From Alligator mississippiensis (taxonomy: Eukaryota; Chordata; Crocodylia; Alligatoridae), in contig NC_081828.1 in assembly GCF_030867095.1 (NCBI RefSeq), positions 46,167,434 to 46,231,433 of the forward strand: a DNA stretch of 64,000 nt, given 5' to 3'. Each line of letters starts with the position of its first letter. Within the stretch, counting starts at the first letter, position 1. Under the pieces are notes generated by a model that was not told where the DNA came from, did not search any database, and worked only from the letters and a program-made list of their open reading frames with translations. Position numbers and translations under genes: made by a program. Below, in pieces: positions 25,031 through 38,010 of the stretch.

Positions 25031-26735
25031 TTTTTAAACAGAAAGCAATTAAAAGGATTTTACTGTGCTTGCCCCTATGTATTATGAAACCTCTGGTTTT
25101 AGAGTGATTAGGTCTATGCAAAAGCCCCCACAAATAATAAACATTCAAGGTGCCCCTTATCCTGCCCCTGAAACAGGCCAATCTTGTATGACTAGAAATT
25201 ATATTTTTCTTTTAACCTATCCCAAATCATGGAGCCATTAACATGGTTCTCAGATTCAAGCTAGGCTCTGTGCCTGGGATTTCAGCTCCTCTTCTGAAAT
25301 GGAAGATTGGCTCTCCACCCCAGATATTAAATTCCATTTTTACTCAAGCTCTGCCAAGCAGTTGACATGTTGGAGTTCTAAACTACTTATCTTAAGGCCT
25401 GAAAAGACAAATCATAAAAACAGATATGGGAGACAAAGCCACTTTAGAAACATAAATTCTTGTAGCAGTAGCTAATTCCTACAAATTGTACACGCTTGCT
25501 CCATTTCCTGAACAGCTGACTAACAAAACAGATCCTGAAAACCTATTTGGGATCAGTTGCACAGAGGGGTTGACATTCAAGGGGTGATGCCATATGAGAA
25601 AAATCAGGTTTGCTTAGTTAGTATGGTTGGAAGCTACTATGGCTTTTAATGAAGTCTCTGGAGGTAAAATGTGGGAATTAGTGACAGGTGTTCCTCCTGC
25701 TGCTAATTCAGATTGAAATGTAGGGGGGGGAGGAAGAGAGAGGGGACATCACTTCAGTGCTGTGTCAAAATAACTGAATTAGTTTTAAAATATATATGTA
25801 TATCTGGGCTACTGGAAGCTGTTTTGTGTAGCAGCTCACTGTGGACTAATTTACTATTTCTCAAGAGGATCAATTAGCTTCCATTGAGTTTTGTGCTAGA
25901 TGGTATTTGGCAGAGGCTGTACCTGCTCCTTCCTAGACCTGAGTAAGAGCATTTTGTGCCTAAAAGCATATCTAACACCTCTCCCAATACAAGATATTAG
26001 CAAGCAAATATTGCTGCTGACCCAGGATATTTTAGATACTGCAATAGAGACATGCTTGAAAAGAGATGCAGGAGGAAGAACCTGCATTGTAATTCAATAC
26101 CTGAGTGGTTCTTACATTAATGTAAATCAGAAATATTTTAGTTGTAACATAAATAATATTGGACTTCTCCCTTGGTGGTTTCTCCCCTTTTGGAGTGGGG
26201 TTACTTGTAACTCAAGGGTCCAGAAAGATGTAGTGAAAATAAAGATAAATTCAAGATAAATTTACATTGTTCTGCTTTCTGGCATAGCAAGAGCTGATTT
26301 TGGGATTATCCCAAACCATTAAGTGACCAGGTTACTACAGTCCGGAACAGGAAAACAATTCATTTGAAGTCCAGCTTGTAAATTATACCTTTTATTAAGA
26401 GGTTTGCTAATCTGGCATCAGATGTGAAACTATGTTGGCTGGTGGCTGAAAAGATTCCTAAGTTATAATAACAAATAGTAATTTGTTCCCGTAATGAAGT
26501 GGATAACTACTCTGCAATAAAGTTCTCTATGGAAAGGGTAGAAAAGAAAAATGTAGGCGCTGATGATAATGGTTCATTGCTTGGTAATTACAGCTCTATT
26601 TGCAAAAATCTGTGCATGGGTTAGTATCCTAGTGAGAGTACAAACTCTAGCTGAGCTGAAAAGGAGACAATAAGATGAGACAAATTATAATTCTGTACAC
26701 AATGACCATCCTAGGTGTTTTTTTTTTTTCTAGTC
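25031..26735. other. Intergenic, no gene recognised
   Basis: AT-rich DNA with scattered short ORFs, the longest 119 aa at 25900-26259 with no recognisable motif and no splice context. A G-rich run occurs near 25722-25731. Confidence 0.45.
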
Positions 26736-26738
26736 TCT

Positions 26739-26994
26739 GGGCATGTCTACACGTGCAATTAATGCAACTGAATATACTCTGGTTCAATTTGAGCCAGAGT
26801 AAACTAATCCCAGTGTCACTGTCTACATGTGCATTTAAGTGCAGTAATTTACTGCACTGCCGAATTCCACTTGTATCTGACAAGACTATCTGGCAATGCA
26901 ATAAATTAGTCTACTGCTGTTGTGCTCTAATTGCTGTGCACATGTAGATGGTGATGCTTTACTGAACAGCAAAGTGTCTCATGTAGGCATGCCC
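26739..26994. mobile_element. MITE with GGGCATG(T/C)CTACA ends (Harbinger-type?)
   Basis: The 256 bp element starts GGGCATGTCTACACG and ends CATGTAGGCATGCCC, which are inverted repeats, with TCT on each side (26736-26738 and 26995-26997). A 3-bp duplication and small size fit PIF/Harbinger-derived MITEs such as the Chompy family described in crocodilians; the family name is inference. Inside lies a perfect 10-bp dyad with one central base, AGTGCAGTAA-T-TTACTGCACT (26838-26858). Confidence 0.75.
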
Positions 26995-27357
26995 TCTGTG
27001 TTCTTAAGTAAATGCAGAATGTTGTACACAACTCAACCTGAGGGTTGGATGAACTGGGAGTCTGGTTTGCTACTTGTGCACACATTGCCCATTTTTAGTA
27101 GTCTGTAAATAAAAACCATTCCTTATTTGAGCCCTTTGGCTTAGTCACCATATTAATAGATGTTCCACCAATTAGCTGCAAAACCAGCACAGACACACTA
27201 TATTAGCACCATTCTTCATAACACATGCCTATTTACCATGTTCACATCTTATCAGCTCAGAGAAGTAAAAGTGCTGTTGTGGGACAGTGGGATAAACCAA
27301 CCCAAGTGTGGATGGCATGTCCCCCTCTTACACACACAGCACCCCAGGTGTGTGGTC

Positions 27358-28183
27358 TAAGTTTATCTGTGAGTAGTTTATATCCATTTGCATTTGTGAT
27401 GCAATATGACTCTGGAGGCACCTCCACTTATAGTTTTATCAAACAACTTAGATTTTAAAGTCTTTATAGTAGTATTCCCCATCTGGAGCTTGGGTTAATT
27501 AATAAAGTTCATAGGGCTATAGAGGATGGCCTACTCACCTTTAGGATGATATGGGAATGGGAGGAACTTCTTGAGTTGTTGAATCTGATCCTCTGCTCTC
27601 ACCAGCAAACACATCAACATGGTCTTCTTCACAAACTGAAGATCCAGTTAAAACCAGTTGTACTTTTTGCTCCTAGTACCCCTACTGGAAGGCTGTTTTA
27701 GAACCACACTAGTCACCAAGTCTCAGGACCTCCTCCTGGCCCTGGCTCAGCTGTCTCTATATCTTACCAGGAAAGATGCTCTGGCTGGGAAGATCCCCAG
27801 GGGCTGTGGGGGCTGCTTTCCTTTCCCTTTTCCAATCCCGTCTCCAGGCAGAGTATCACTGGGCAGTGTCTACTGGCTCCTAGAACTCATTTGAGGGCCA
27901 GTGGTTGCTGTCTGGCATGTTTGGCTTGGTGTCCTCCCTTGGCACACTAGTTTTAAGCCTCTGACCATCACTCCCGTCCCTGTTATGTTTTTAGTTGTCC
28001 CCTGAAATTAGTTGTCTACCTAGTGGTCTCCCTTTCTAAGGGAGGCTTATGTTTCTCTGTGGGTATTGGCCCACAGTCCCTGAGCAACAAATAGGCCAGA
28101 ACCACACTGCTTTGGTGGTTAGAAGCCTGCTTTATTGCAGTTTAAGTTTATCTGTGACTAGTTTATACCCATTTGCTTTTGTG
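27358..28183. repeat. Direct repeat pair (41 bp) 785 bp apart
   Basis: TAAGTTTATCTGTGA then TAGTTTATA, CCATTTGC and TTTGTG occurs at 27358-27398 and again at 28143-28183 with about four differences. The second copy follows GCTTTATTGCAG. The intervening DNA, especially 27600-28130, is C/T-rich and resembles the LTR-like block near 17.6 kb, so the pair may bracket an old insertion. Confidence 0.5.
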
Positions 28184-28189
28184 CCAGCA

Positions 28190-31130
28190 TTGTTCTTTAA
28201 CTGAAATAGCTTTTCTCACTCCCTGGTGTTTATCCCCTGATGCATTTAGAGAGCTTAGCTTTAATATTGCAAACAAGCCTTTCCATATGGTTCCTGCTCC
28301 TTACGGGTATACACTCCCGAGTGTTTTTGTCCAGGAGCTAAGATGATTCTTTTGCACGAAGCCCTTCATGAAGACTTCCTTCTCCTTTTTAACTCTATCT
28401 TGTTCTTTAATGAGCATCAGCTCACAAGTTACCTTTCTGAAGCTTCTCCTTTCTCTCTCCAGCAAGACTTTATCCTAACAGCACTCCCAAAAGCCTTGCT
28501 TTGTGATTTTTCTCATTTTCTCCACATGGAGAGACAACCTAAGCACACTACAGGTAAAACTGGACACACCTCTTCATGAAGGGGCGAGTTATCTTCCAAT
28601 GCATGCTCTTTCCCTGTAACTTATTCCCATGGCTTGGTTCTGTACTTTTCTCTTTTGCCCCACTTCCTTTCTACCCATGTCTCAGAATCTCTTGAGTACC
28701 AACACTTTAGGTACTGTAAGTAAGGGATAATACTACAGTTCCAACTGTTACCCTGTAGTCTATGGAAGCAAACACCAAAAATAAGTCCTGCTATGGAACA
28801 ACCCAAAAAGCTGAGAGAAGAGATGGATTCCAAACCACAGAACTTTCAATAAAGGGATTTTGGGGGGTAAGTTGATTTTTTAAAATTTCAGGTTTTTAAA
28901 GTGTTTTAAGATATGTCTGGTTTAGGAAAACAAGAAACTAGGTTTGATTTAATAAATGTATGTTAGGTTGGCCTCTTAATTAATCAGTTTTCATTTCCAT
29001 GGGACCCAAAATGCCATAAAGATGAAGGGTTTTTCAAGGTGGACTCTGCATATTTACACTCAAAGGATGTGCTGGCAAGTGGAATTTTGACTAGCAGTGC
29101 CCTTTGGCATAAGCAGATGTCCCTCCTGTCCCTCTACTCATATTTTGCAAATGTTCAGATGGTGAGGGTGTACAAAAGGGCACATTGCTTGGACTTCCTT
29201 CCACTCCTTCCAAAGGCGCTACATTAAAATTAGAGTTCTAAGGAGGAAGAGCAGGTGGGTGAGGGGTATGAATATACAACCTCCATATCAAAGAACTCTT
29301 GTTTACAGGTGAATCTTAATATCTAGGAGTGGTCTCTGCATATCCCTACTTATGGGATAGTTTAGATAGCAATAATCCTATCAAAGGAGGGATGTGGGAT
29401 CGTAATTGGAAAAGGGATCAAAGAACTTCCTTGCCAAGTCTGCCAGCTAATCTGGCCATCAAATTCAGGGCCAGAATGTTTGGTAAATATGTGAAATTAA
29501 ATTCCATGCGACTACTTGACAGCAAATTTGACATGCCTCAAAAGGCCATGGACAGTGTTTTGGCTCTGATAGAATGAGACCTCCCTTTTCTGGGAGGAAC
29601 TGATGATGTGGCCAATGGGCCTCTGAAGTTAAATTATGTATGCACCCAGTTTATTATTACTGTTTGTCCACAAATAAGAAAGTTTTACATTTAGAAAAAT
29701 AGTGTGTATAAATGGATTCCCTTCTAGACCTATGTAAAATTATTTGCATGTCATAAAGGAAAAGGCATCTTTATATTTGGTGAAATCCTACTACCCATGT
29801 TATGAGGTAGAGCAAACTTGGGTGTGGGTGATAGACTTGCCTTTCTTTCCTTATGAGTCAACAAGCTCAGAGTGAAAGGAAGGGGGTGAAAGGCCTCTCT
29901 GGAGAGCTGAAGTAGGATCAGGGACTATGTTTTTTTGGCTCCGGCTGGTGTTATTAAAAACACTTTGGCTTTCTTTTGTCTTGTCTTGGGTAGTGCTTTC
30001 CAAACAATGTGGAAAGAGAGTAAAGTCATGAAGACCTTGACCTAGTTTGTCAGAAATGCATCGGAAATTGACTGCCTGTCTCTGGTTGCTCTCAGATAAA
30101 ACCTGTGCCTCTTTTTCATTCCACTGCATGTGAAAAAATCTGCATCTGGTACCCCCATAATGCAAAATTTTCATGTAATACTATTGTGTTCAGTGACAAC
30201 TCCCATGTTTGAATCATATTCTTGCTCCAGTCATCTGTAAAGCTGCTATGGTTCTCCACCTGGGGCATAACCTGTGGGGTGTGTTCCATGTTGAATACCC
30301 CAGTCTCAGGTTGAATACATGAGTAGTTATTTTACTACACAGCTGATGTGAATGGATATTTTTGTTCATATAATACACAGCATCTATATTGTGTTTGGCT
30401 AGTAGTACCACATTGTGCTAAACTTGTGGTTTGAGGGCCTTGCAAGTGACCCTTCACTCAAGAACACTGAGGTATAGCAACTATTTATAAGGCCCCAAAA
30501 CTGCACACAATCAAACTGTTGGTTTGATATGCTCCCCAGCCTATTTTGGAAGCACTTCTAATGGTTATTATTGAAGGCATGAGAGATGGAAAGATATAGC
30601 CTTCTAGTGATGATGAGTGTACACTGCAGTAAGGGTAGTGTCTACTACAGTCTGGCTCCCCTGCTTGGTTTATTTTTCTCTCACCCAGCTACAGAATTAG
30701 TTAAAGGGTTAGAAACTGTTATGACTATGCTAGGTTTTGGTTTTTTTGCCAACAGTATCGAGAGGCCTTCTCCAGCCCAGTTGACTTTCTAGTGAAGTGC
30801 ACCAGCCCTTCTCAAAGAGCCCAAACTTTACCAACCAGCTTAGGGGTGAGAGGAGATTTAGGGGTGTTTTTTTGGTTTTGATTTAGCTTGTGGGCATGTA
30901 CTGATGTGGGTTAAGTTGGTAACTTAGTTCTAGGAAATCCTCTTTTCCTTGATTGCTCTCTTTCCCTTTACATTTTATATCTATTCTTTTGGGGAATAAC
31001 ACCTCCTTGTCTTTGGGTCCTTGAATTCTTTTCTATATATGTGTGCGTGTGCGTGAGTGTCTCTTACTTTATGCACCGCTATATGGAATCAATCACAAAT
31101 AACGTAGGGTTCGTTAGTCTTAAGATGGGT
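28190..31130. other. Intergenic, no gene recognised
   Basis: No exon or clear repeat was recognised. A short GT-rich microsatellite-like run lies near 31038-31060. Confidence 0.45.
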
Positions 31131-31131
31131 C

Positions 31132-32834
31132 TGTGGCGGGCCAGTAGGGGGTGCTCCTGCATTGAGCCACCCACTTCACTGTGCCCGACTACCTTCCAGG
31201 CTCTGAGTGCCTCCCTGGGGGTGTCTCACATCTAGCCGACCCCCTTCCTGGAGCACACCCGCTAGCCTGGGGGTAACACTGCCACCACCTAGGGATGGGC
31301 TTGATTCTGGCTCTGCGCACCCTGGGAAACACAGGCCTAGTAGCCCTCAAGGGTACTTGATTCACTTCAAGAACTTGGGATGCTTCCCTCAGTTGGAAGA
31401 ACCAGTAGTGGTCTCCCTTAGTCAGCCGAACCAAGGGGACCCCAAGGCATATCTAGACCCACTCCCAATAAGTCTCCCACGCTAGGTACAAAGGAGAACT
31501 TTATTGGTTACAAGGGATAGAGTTGCAATAGGGTACAGGGTAGAGCAACATCAGAGAAATCCCATAGAGCAGACTGGCATGGCTGGGTAGCCTTTGATCA
31601 TACTTCTCAGTTACTGCAAATTATATATCTAGTTAGATCTTGTCGGGGCTGAGGGGCTGTGGCCAGCAGCCTGGGCACGTGGGCCGGGGAAGTCGGCACG
31701 GCGAACTAGAATTAGGTACTGACGCGTGGAGGTTGATTAAAGATTATTTTACTTACACCGTAGATGGTCGCGGTGCAGGCAGGAAAACTTGCTTGAGTTG
31801 CAGTTACAGACAAACACAAGTGGAGTTTGCTAGGCTCCACCAAAGACACACGAGCGGAGTTTGCTAGGCTTCGCAAAACAAACACGATGAGAGCTCTCTG
31901 AACCGATACGAGAGTCCGAGCTGTGACTCTCAACGAGCGCGCAGGGCAGGGGTATATCAAGGATTGTTCGGTGACGGGGAGAGATTCTTGATGGCTGATC
32001 AAACCACCATTTGGTCCAAGATATACATAGAAATCCACGAGATAATCATGGACTCCTTGCCGGAATTCTCTCGGATTTCTCCCGGAATTCTCGGAATCGG
32101 GGTTCTCAGGATCCTCCTGAGAATCTCAGAGATCTCCGACTTGGGCGGAAACTGCTCAAGCCTCTTATACGGCTAGCAAGCCAATCTCTAGCTGCCACGT
32201 GGGAATAATTTAGAAACAGCCAATAATGGGACACAAATTTGCATGTGAGCGGCGGGAACTCCTTTGCACCGGGGTTTTCTCTCTGCAGCTGAGAATTGCA
32301 CCGTGCAAAGAAAGCTCCATGTGATGGGAAATAATTCTGCAGTGCCAAAGCGCACACACAATCATTGGGTAATGACAGATCTCAGGTAGCTTACTCACAG
32401 GTATCATCCAGAGGCAGGTGGAGATTCCCTCTGGAGGCAGGCAGTGCCTTGACATGAGTTTTGAGAGAGAGAGCAAGTTTCAGATAGTCCAGCTCTTCTC
32501 TCTCTCTGAGTCTTCCTCATGGCTGCTGCCCCCTCCTCCTAGGCAGTCCTTAACTTATATAGCTTGTATGACCTCATTTACCTGGTCCAATGGAGGCCAG
32601 CACCTGTTGGCTATCAGCTAACCAATTTGAAATGCATCACTAGTTGCTGGGCAGACTGGCAGTTCCTAGCTTCCCAGGGTGTCCAAGCCCCTCACCCAGG
32701 TGTGTGATGCGAGTCACATAGGCAGAGGGAGCAGGTTTCCTCCCTCCCTCAGGAATGTATCCAGCTCAGGTTACCTAAAGAGATAGGGTAAGGTGTGTAT
32801 CCTCTGCTGGGCCCATCCTAACCAAATTGTCACA
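31132..32834 (-). mobile_element. LTR-like element interrupted by a second LTR
   Basis: The outer element starts TGTGGCGGGCC on the + strand and ends AATTGTCACA, so it has TG...CA ends; without the nested insert it is about 960 bp. On the - strand a TATA-like GCTATATAAG lies near 32557, favouring - orientation. No clear target duplication was found. A - strand terminal start TGTGACA and the + strand TGTGGC beginning resemble the ends of the LTR at 39879-40992, so the two may be related. It appears to be a solo LTR. Confidence 0.5.
31641..32376 (-). mobile_element. Solo LTR nested in an older LTR-like element
   Basis: The element is 736 bp, begins TGTCGGGGC and ends AATGACA, with the exact 5-bp repeat GATCT on each side (31636-31640 and 32377-32381). 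Its CpG content is high compared with the surrounding DNA, which suggests a younger insertion whose CpGs have not yet decayed. On the - strand TATAAGAGGC near 32163-32172 may be its promoter. It has no internal genes. A 5-bp duplication fits ERV3/spuma-like or Gypsy-type LTRs. Confidence 0.8.
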
Positions 32835-32839
32835 GAGCA

Positions 32840-35800
32840 GAGTTTTTGGGGAGAAACAGAGGTGGCCTTCTGCCACAGGGTCATCAAACCCCTGTAGAGG
32901 AAGGAGTAAGGGTTATTGCCAGTTTTGCAGAAGTCAAAGCATCTTAGACAGTAACTGGTTAAGAGAGACATGAACTTCTGTAGACAACAACCTACTTGGT
33001 CAGATGCTATGAATGGCCTGCAAGTCTTGGGTATTTTGAGGGATGCTGGGAGGGGGGCTATATAATAATGATGGCTAAACGATATAACCTGGTCACATTT
33101 TCTGTGCAACTAGTCTTTTACTACACTTAAATCCTGTTTCTGGTAAACTTAGCTCCCCATAACTGATGTAATGATTTCTGAGGTGTTCTTAGCCTACCCC
33201 TTGCCTATCCCAGCTAGAGACATACAACTTCAGGATCAATTCCAAAAGGAATAACATTTCCCTTGCTATTTGGACTGATTTCAATATTAAGAGTTCACAT
33301 GGAAAGGTAATAAATTAATGTCTGCCTCTGTCTCAGAACTGAAGAACCTGGGAAATCTGAATCCAGTATGGTATATTGGATCTTTCTGAGTAATGTCTAA
33401 ATATGCCAACACAGTGATGCAAGACAGAAGAGACATAGAAGTAATTCTGTCTATTAGGTATGTGTTCTAGGGGATGGAAGCAGGGAAAAGCAGAGCTTTT
33501 GTATCATGCCAGCATATGTTGTCGGCTGACAGCATAATATGCATGCAAATTCATTTTTCTTTTGGCTTGTTTAGAACCAGTCCCTACTATTTCAGACCTA
33601 GTCTACCTACCACTATGTTCAGCTACCCTTTCCTACTTGGGTGGATTTATTTTTATAATTTGATTTTGTGCTCATTAGATATTGGCTAGTTTACTACTTA
33701 TTCTTATTGGTATTATGCCCTTTAGCCATGTTCTCAAGAGAGGCCTGCATGTAGAGAGGTTTCTGGCATTTTTGAAGACACCAAAGCTCAGGCTTGTTCC
33801 ATTCCTTTCTGATGAAGCAGACCTGAAGATGGTTAGCTAAGGGTCAACACTGTTTAGTATTTCACTGATGATTTTTAGCAGAAACATCAAATAAATGGGC
33901 TTATCTTGCAAGTCTAAGATGCTTCATATGCCTCCTTCACTGCCAAAAGCTTCCCATGTCAAAACCAATACCTTCAGTTGTGCGTCTGACACTCTCTCTA
34001 ATACAGTTATGTAACCTCAGCACAAAACTCTCTGGCACATCAATAACTGGAAATGGAGGGACAGCGTGAAATATAAGGAATTGACAAGTAATGTCAGTAC
34101 CCCAGGCCCACCTACTGTTTATCATTCATTTAACAATTTTATAGGAGATTTAAAAGGCGCCAAAGGCTTCTACCATAAAATACAGAAACAGAATCAAATG
34201 AATCCACACTCTCCTCCCTTCCATGAATCTGATTTCACTCAAAAGTCACCTCCTTAGCAACCTGTATGAACTGATGCACCTGCCACCCTATAAGTCAAAC
34301 AATAAACTAACTGGACTGCTTTTGTTGAGCTTGCCTGAGCGGTGGAATACAAGGATAAAGGTGATCTCTCAAATAGCAAGTTTTCAAGTTATTTAGGGCT
34401 TTATAAAATCAACACCTTAAATTTAATGAGTAAACCAATCAATCAATGAAGATCATAGAACACTGATGACACAGTACTATAAAGAAGTACTGCTTTGCAA
34501 GGGCCATCACTTCCGTACCATTGAGCTTCTAGATTGGCTTCAGGTGTAGCCCTCCATCAAGCACAATGTATTAGTTCTCTCTTGAAGTGACATAGGCATG
34601 GGTCATAGTAGCTAAGTTCTTTGCATCCTAAAGAAATGGTTACAAACTTTTAAGCAGATATAGTTCCTAATGTTTCTAGATGCTACTTTTTGTGCTGCCA
34701 TATAATCCCTAGATGGCAAACACAAGTAACAAATGTTGAATGCTCTGTATCTTCAGCTAATTATCAAGTTACTTTCCACACCATACTGGCATCATTTCAG
34801 TAATATGTGGATTGGAATTCATGTAGCTCACTCACATCCATGTCCCAGTTTCACTCAAGCAATGGGCCAAAAGGTCAGTGTTAGTGGCTGTATCAGGAGT
34901 GCTTCAAAATGAATGTCACCCTCAGACTGGATGGATTTCCTAATGGCCCAGGAAGCAGTCTCAGAACTCAGATAGGTCATCATAGTATTAAAATCTTTTT
35001 TGCCGTAGAACATGGGTGCCCTAGCATGGTTCCACACTTCACTCTAAAATACAACCTCTTATGTATATAGGAGTTAGCAGATCCAGATCCTGTCATTTTG
35101 CCAGGCCCATTTCCTCTACTCCTTTGTTCAACTTTGCTTCTTTTCCTAACAGACTGTCAGGTGCCCAAAGGAAATGATCTCTGGCCTCAGGTTAGATACA
35201 GGAGTGTCTATTTTTGTCTGATTTGGAGATGGACTGATATGAGTCACATGAGTTGTCACCAGGCAGAGAATTCCAGATATGTGAAATACAGACAAACTGC
35301 TTCTGGCTCCTGGTGCCTGACTCCAGACAGATTGGAGACTGTCTTACGCAACCAGAAAAATTCCCACTTTCTTTGGGGAAGTTATTCAGAACTTCATCAA
35401 ATAGGGAGAAATGAAGGTGGGGTGAAATGATGATTGTTTTATTCAACATCATCTTTTTTTGTTTTGGTAAAAATCCTTAGGGAAATTGCTGAACATAGCT
35501 TTCCATTCTTATCTTCTGAAAACAAAGGAACTCTACAAAGCATGTCAAAGGTTAAGACTGAAGCCCATCAAACAGGAAACACCTTCAACCACCACTGCTT
35601 CCTCCCCTCCCAGGCTCACTGGTCATGGTTCCCTGATTCCTGGCTCACCCAGCTACACTTCATTTAGGTTTCCATCAAGGAGTTTATGCAAATAGAGTAC
35701 TATCATAATAGAGCTCTGCTCCTCAATACTCCCTTCCCTTCTTCTCTTATCTGTGGGAAGTACCTAGGGGTTGAGGATTGCTGGTGCAGGAGTTGCTGCT

Positions 35801-36740
35801 GAAAGATTTAGGCAGTAGTCTCCCTTCAAAGGGAAATTGGCTGCTAGCCATAGGGACAGAATCTGGCCATTTTGTGCAGTTTGACCTCTGCAAATTGGAC
35901 AGATTATGCTGACACAGAACATGGCCTAAAGTTTGTGGTTACTTTTAATATAATGTAATTATTTCTGTTTAAAAAGAAATTTCTCTGAATAGTTAAAATA
36001 TTTGCATTACATTGGATCTATGAGAACTCAGAACTGTTGTGGGCAAGGGCAGATGGCTAAATTTGCTAAGGCTGAACCACATAAGGATCAAGTAATGGAA
36101 AAGAGGGCGTATAACCCAAAATAATTCTGAGCTATCCAGGAGCTTAACCTCAGGTATATATAGCTAGAGGCTTGCATGGGTCACAGGCTAGGCACCTAAA
36201 TCTCCATTGCCTAGGCTAGTGATTCTCAACTGGGGTGCTGTGAGATCCTTTTCAGGGTACAGCACAATGTTGGCACATGATTCACAAGATAACCCCAGAG
36301 AGATTACAAATAGGAATCCACGGTGTAAAAAAAACATTCTGACATGTTGTGGTCTTTCTGAGTACTTTGCAAAAGACGAATTGCTCTGTTTTTTGGGTTT
36401 TTTGGCTAAAAAATGAGTGAAAACGAATGGGCATTTCCCACTTCTATGAGCGGAAGCAATTGCAACAGTTATTTGCTTATGCATCTTCAGACAATCCATT
36501 CAGGCCTGATCAGCTAAACTTAACTGTTCTCATGCAGCATGATATATTAGTCAGTGCTAAGCACCCGCTTGCGTGATTATGTTTCATTGTGTTGTTTTGT
36601 TGTGATTTACAAGGGCTAACTTTTTAATTAATATAATACAGCCAACATAATAGGAAAATTAGTTATAAAATGTAAAAAGTTGATGAGCCATTGAATGAAA
36701 TTGTAAGGAAGAGTGAATCTTGTTAATTATAGTACAATCG
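32840..36740. other. Intergenic, no gene recognised
   Basis: AT-rich DNA with short ORFs only. No splice-supported exon or well-defined repeat was recognised. Confidence 0.45.
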
Positions 36741-36748
36741 TATAATGA

Positions 36749-37893
36749 CAGGGGTTTTCAACCTTTTTTAATAAGTGTACCCCTTCAGACTCAGTTTCAG
36801 CTTCTGTACCTCCTCATATTTTTTCTTGTTTTTAAGGGGGGGGGGGGGGGGGCAGATTGAGGCCTCCACAGCGAACACAGCGAAGGAGGGAGTGGGGCTG
36901 GGACAGGCACTGCACAGCCAGGGCAAGGCACGGGACATGCCCTGCGAGCAGTTCGTCCCGGGGGCAGAGGGGGGGCGGGGGTGGCTCCCACTGCAGCACA
37001 CACCATGGGAAGAGCCGGGCTCTTCCTGGCAGGGCAGCAGCAGTGCTGGGAGAGGGGGTTGGGGACTACAGTATATTCTGGAGTGGCTGCAGCCCCACTC
37101 CCCATAGCCCTACTCCCGTAGGCCCCTGCAGTGAGGGAGGGAGTGGCACTGAGGCTAGGGCAGGGGCAGGCGCTGCACAGCTGAGTGCAGTGCGGGATGG
37201 AGCCGTGGCTCATCCGGAGGGCATGGGGCGAGGCAGTTCCCACCACTGTACGCACCCCGGGAGGGCATGGTGGGCATGTGCCCCCGGATCTGCACGCGGG
37301 CTGGGCTAGGGCCTGGGCTGGGGCTGACCTCAGGGTGGATGGCAGCAGTGCTGGGACGGGGCTATGGCAGGGGCTGCAGTCACTCCAGAATTCACTATAG
37401 CTCCCACAGCTCCCCCTCCCAGTGCTGCTGCTGCCCACCCTGAGTGCAGCACAGCTCAGCTCGCACCGGGAAAAGCCTGGCACAGTCCTGGCCCCAGCCT
37501 GCAGCTGCAGCCCTCCCTGCCCCGTGCAGATCTGGGGGCACATGACCCCCATGCCCTCCTGGGGTGCATGCAGTGGTGGGTGCTGCCCCCCTCCCCCATT
37601 CAGCTCAGTCCTGCACCACACCCCAGAGGGGCAGCCCCTGCACTGGCTTCACTCCCTTCCCCACCGCTGGGGCCTCAAGCTGCATCCCTACGCTCCTTCC
37701 CCCACAACAGACTTACCAGCTGGACACAGCTGCTGTCCATGTGGCTGGCCAGGCTGTGTTCCTTGCCACCTGCCTGCTGTGATGCAGGTGCGCACACACA
37801 CATGGCATTTATCGGCCACATCCATTCTGAGCACCCCCTAGGACACTTTTAAGTATCTCTAGGGGTACATGTACGCCTGGTTGACAACCACTG
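36749..37893. mobile_element. Large foldback hAT-type element
   Basis: The 1145 bp element starts CAGGGGTTTTCAACC and ends GGTTGACAACCACTG, an imperfect inverted pair. It is flanked by TATAATGA (36741-36748) and TATTATGA (37894-37901), an 8-bp target duplication matching in 7 positions, as expected for hAT. The interior is very GC-rich and itself inverted: the segment at about 37020-37110 (with GCAGCAGCAGTGCTGGGAG and TATTCTGGAGTGGCTGCAG) pairs with the complement of about 37340-37440. A run of about 20 G lies at 36837-36852. Long ORFs on both strands are by-products of this inverted GC-rich composition; no transposase motifs are seen. Confidence 0.8.
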
Positions 37894-37904
37894 TATTATG
37901 ACAT

Positions 37905-38010
37905 ACACATATATAAATTATATATACAAGTATTATAATATCTATACAAGTGCATTATAATGTATATACATTAAGTATTATAATTATACTTATCTATAAT
38001 TTTATGAACG
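37905..38010. repeat. AT-rich low-complexity tract
   Basis: A run of ATATA/TATAAT-type phrases with imperfect repeats of ACAAGTATTATAATAT-like units immediately follows the hAT element. It is probably simple-sequence expansion. Confidence 0.6.

Noticed and set aside
36797-37621. 274-aa ORF on the - strand, and overlapping + strand ORFs
   Set aside because: They lie wholly in the GC-rich inverted arms of the hAT foldback; both strands give similar Pro/Ala/Ser-rich text, as expected from composition, without any known domain.
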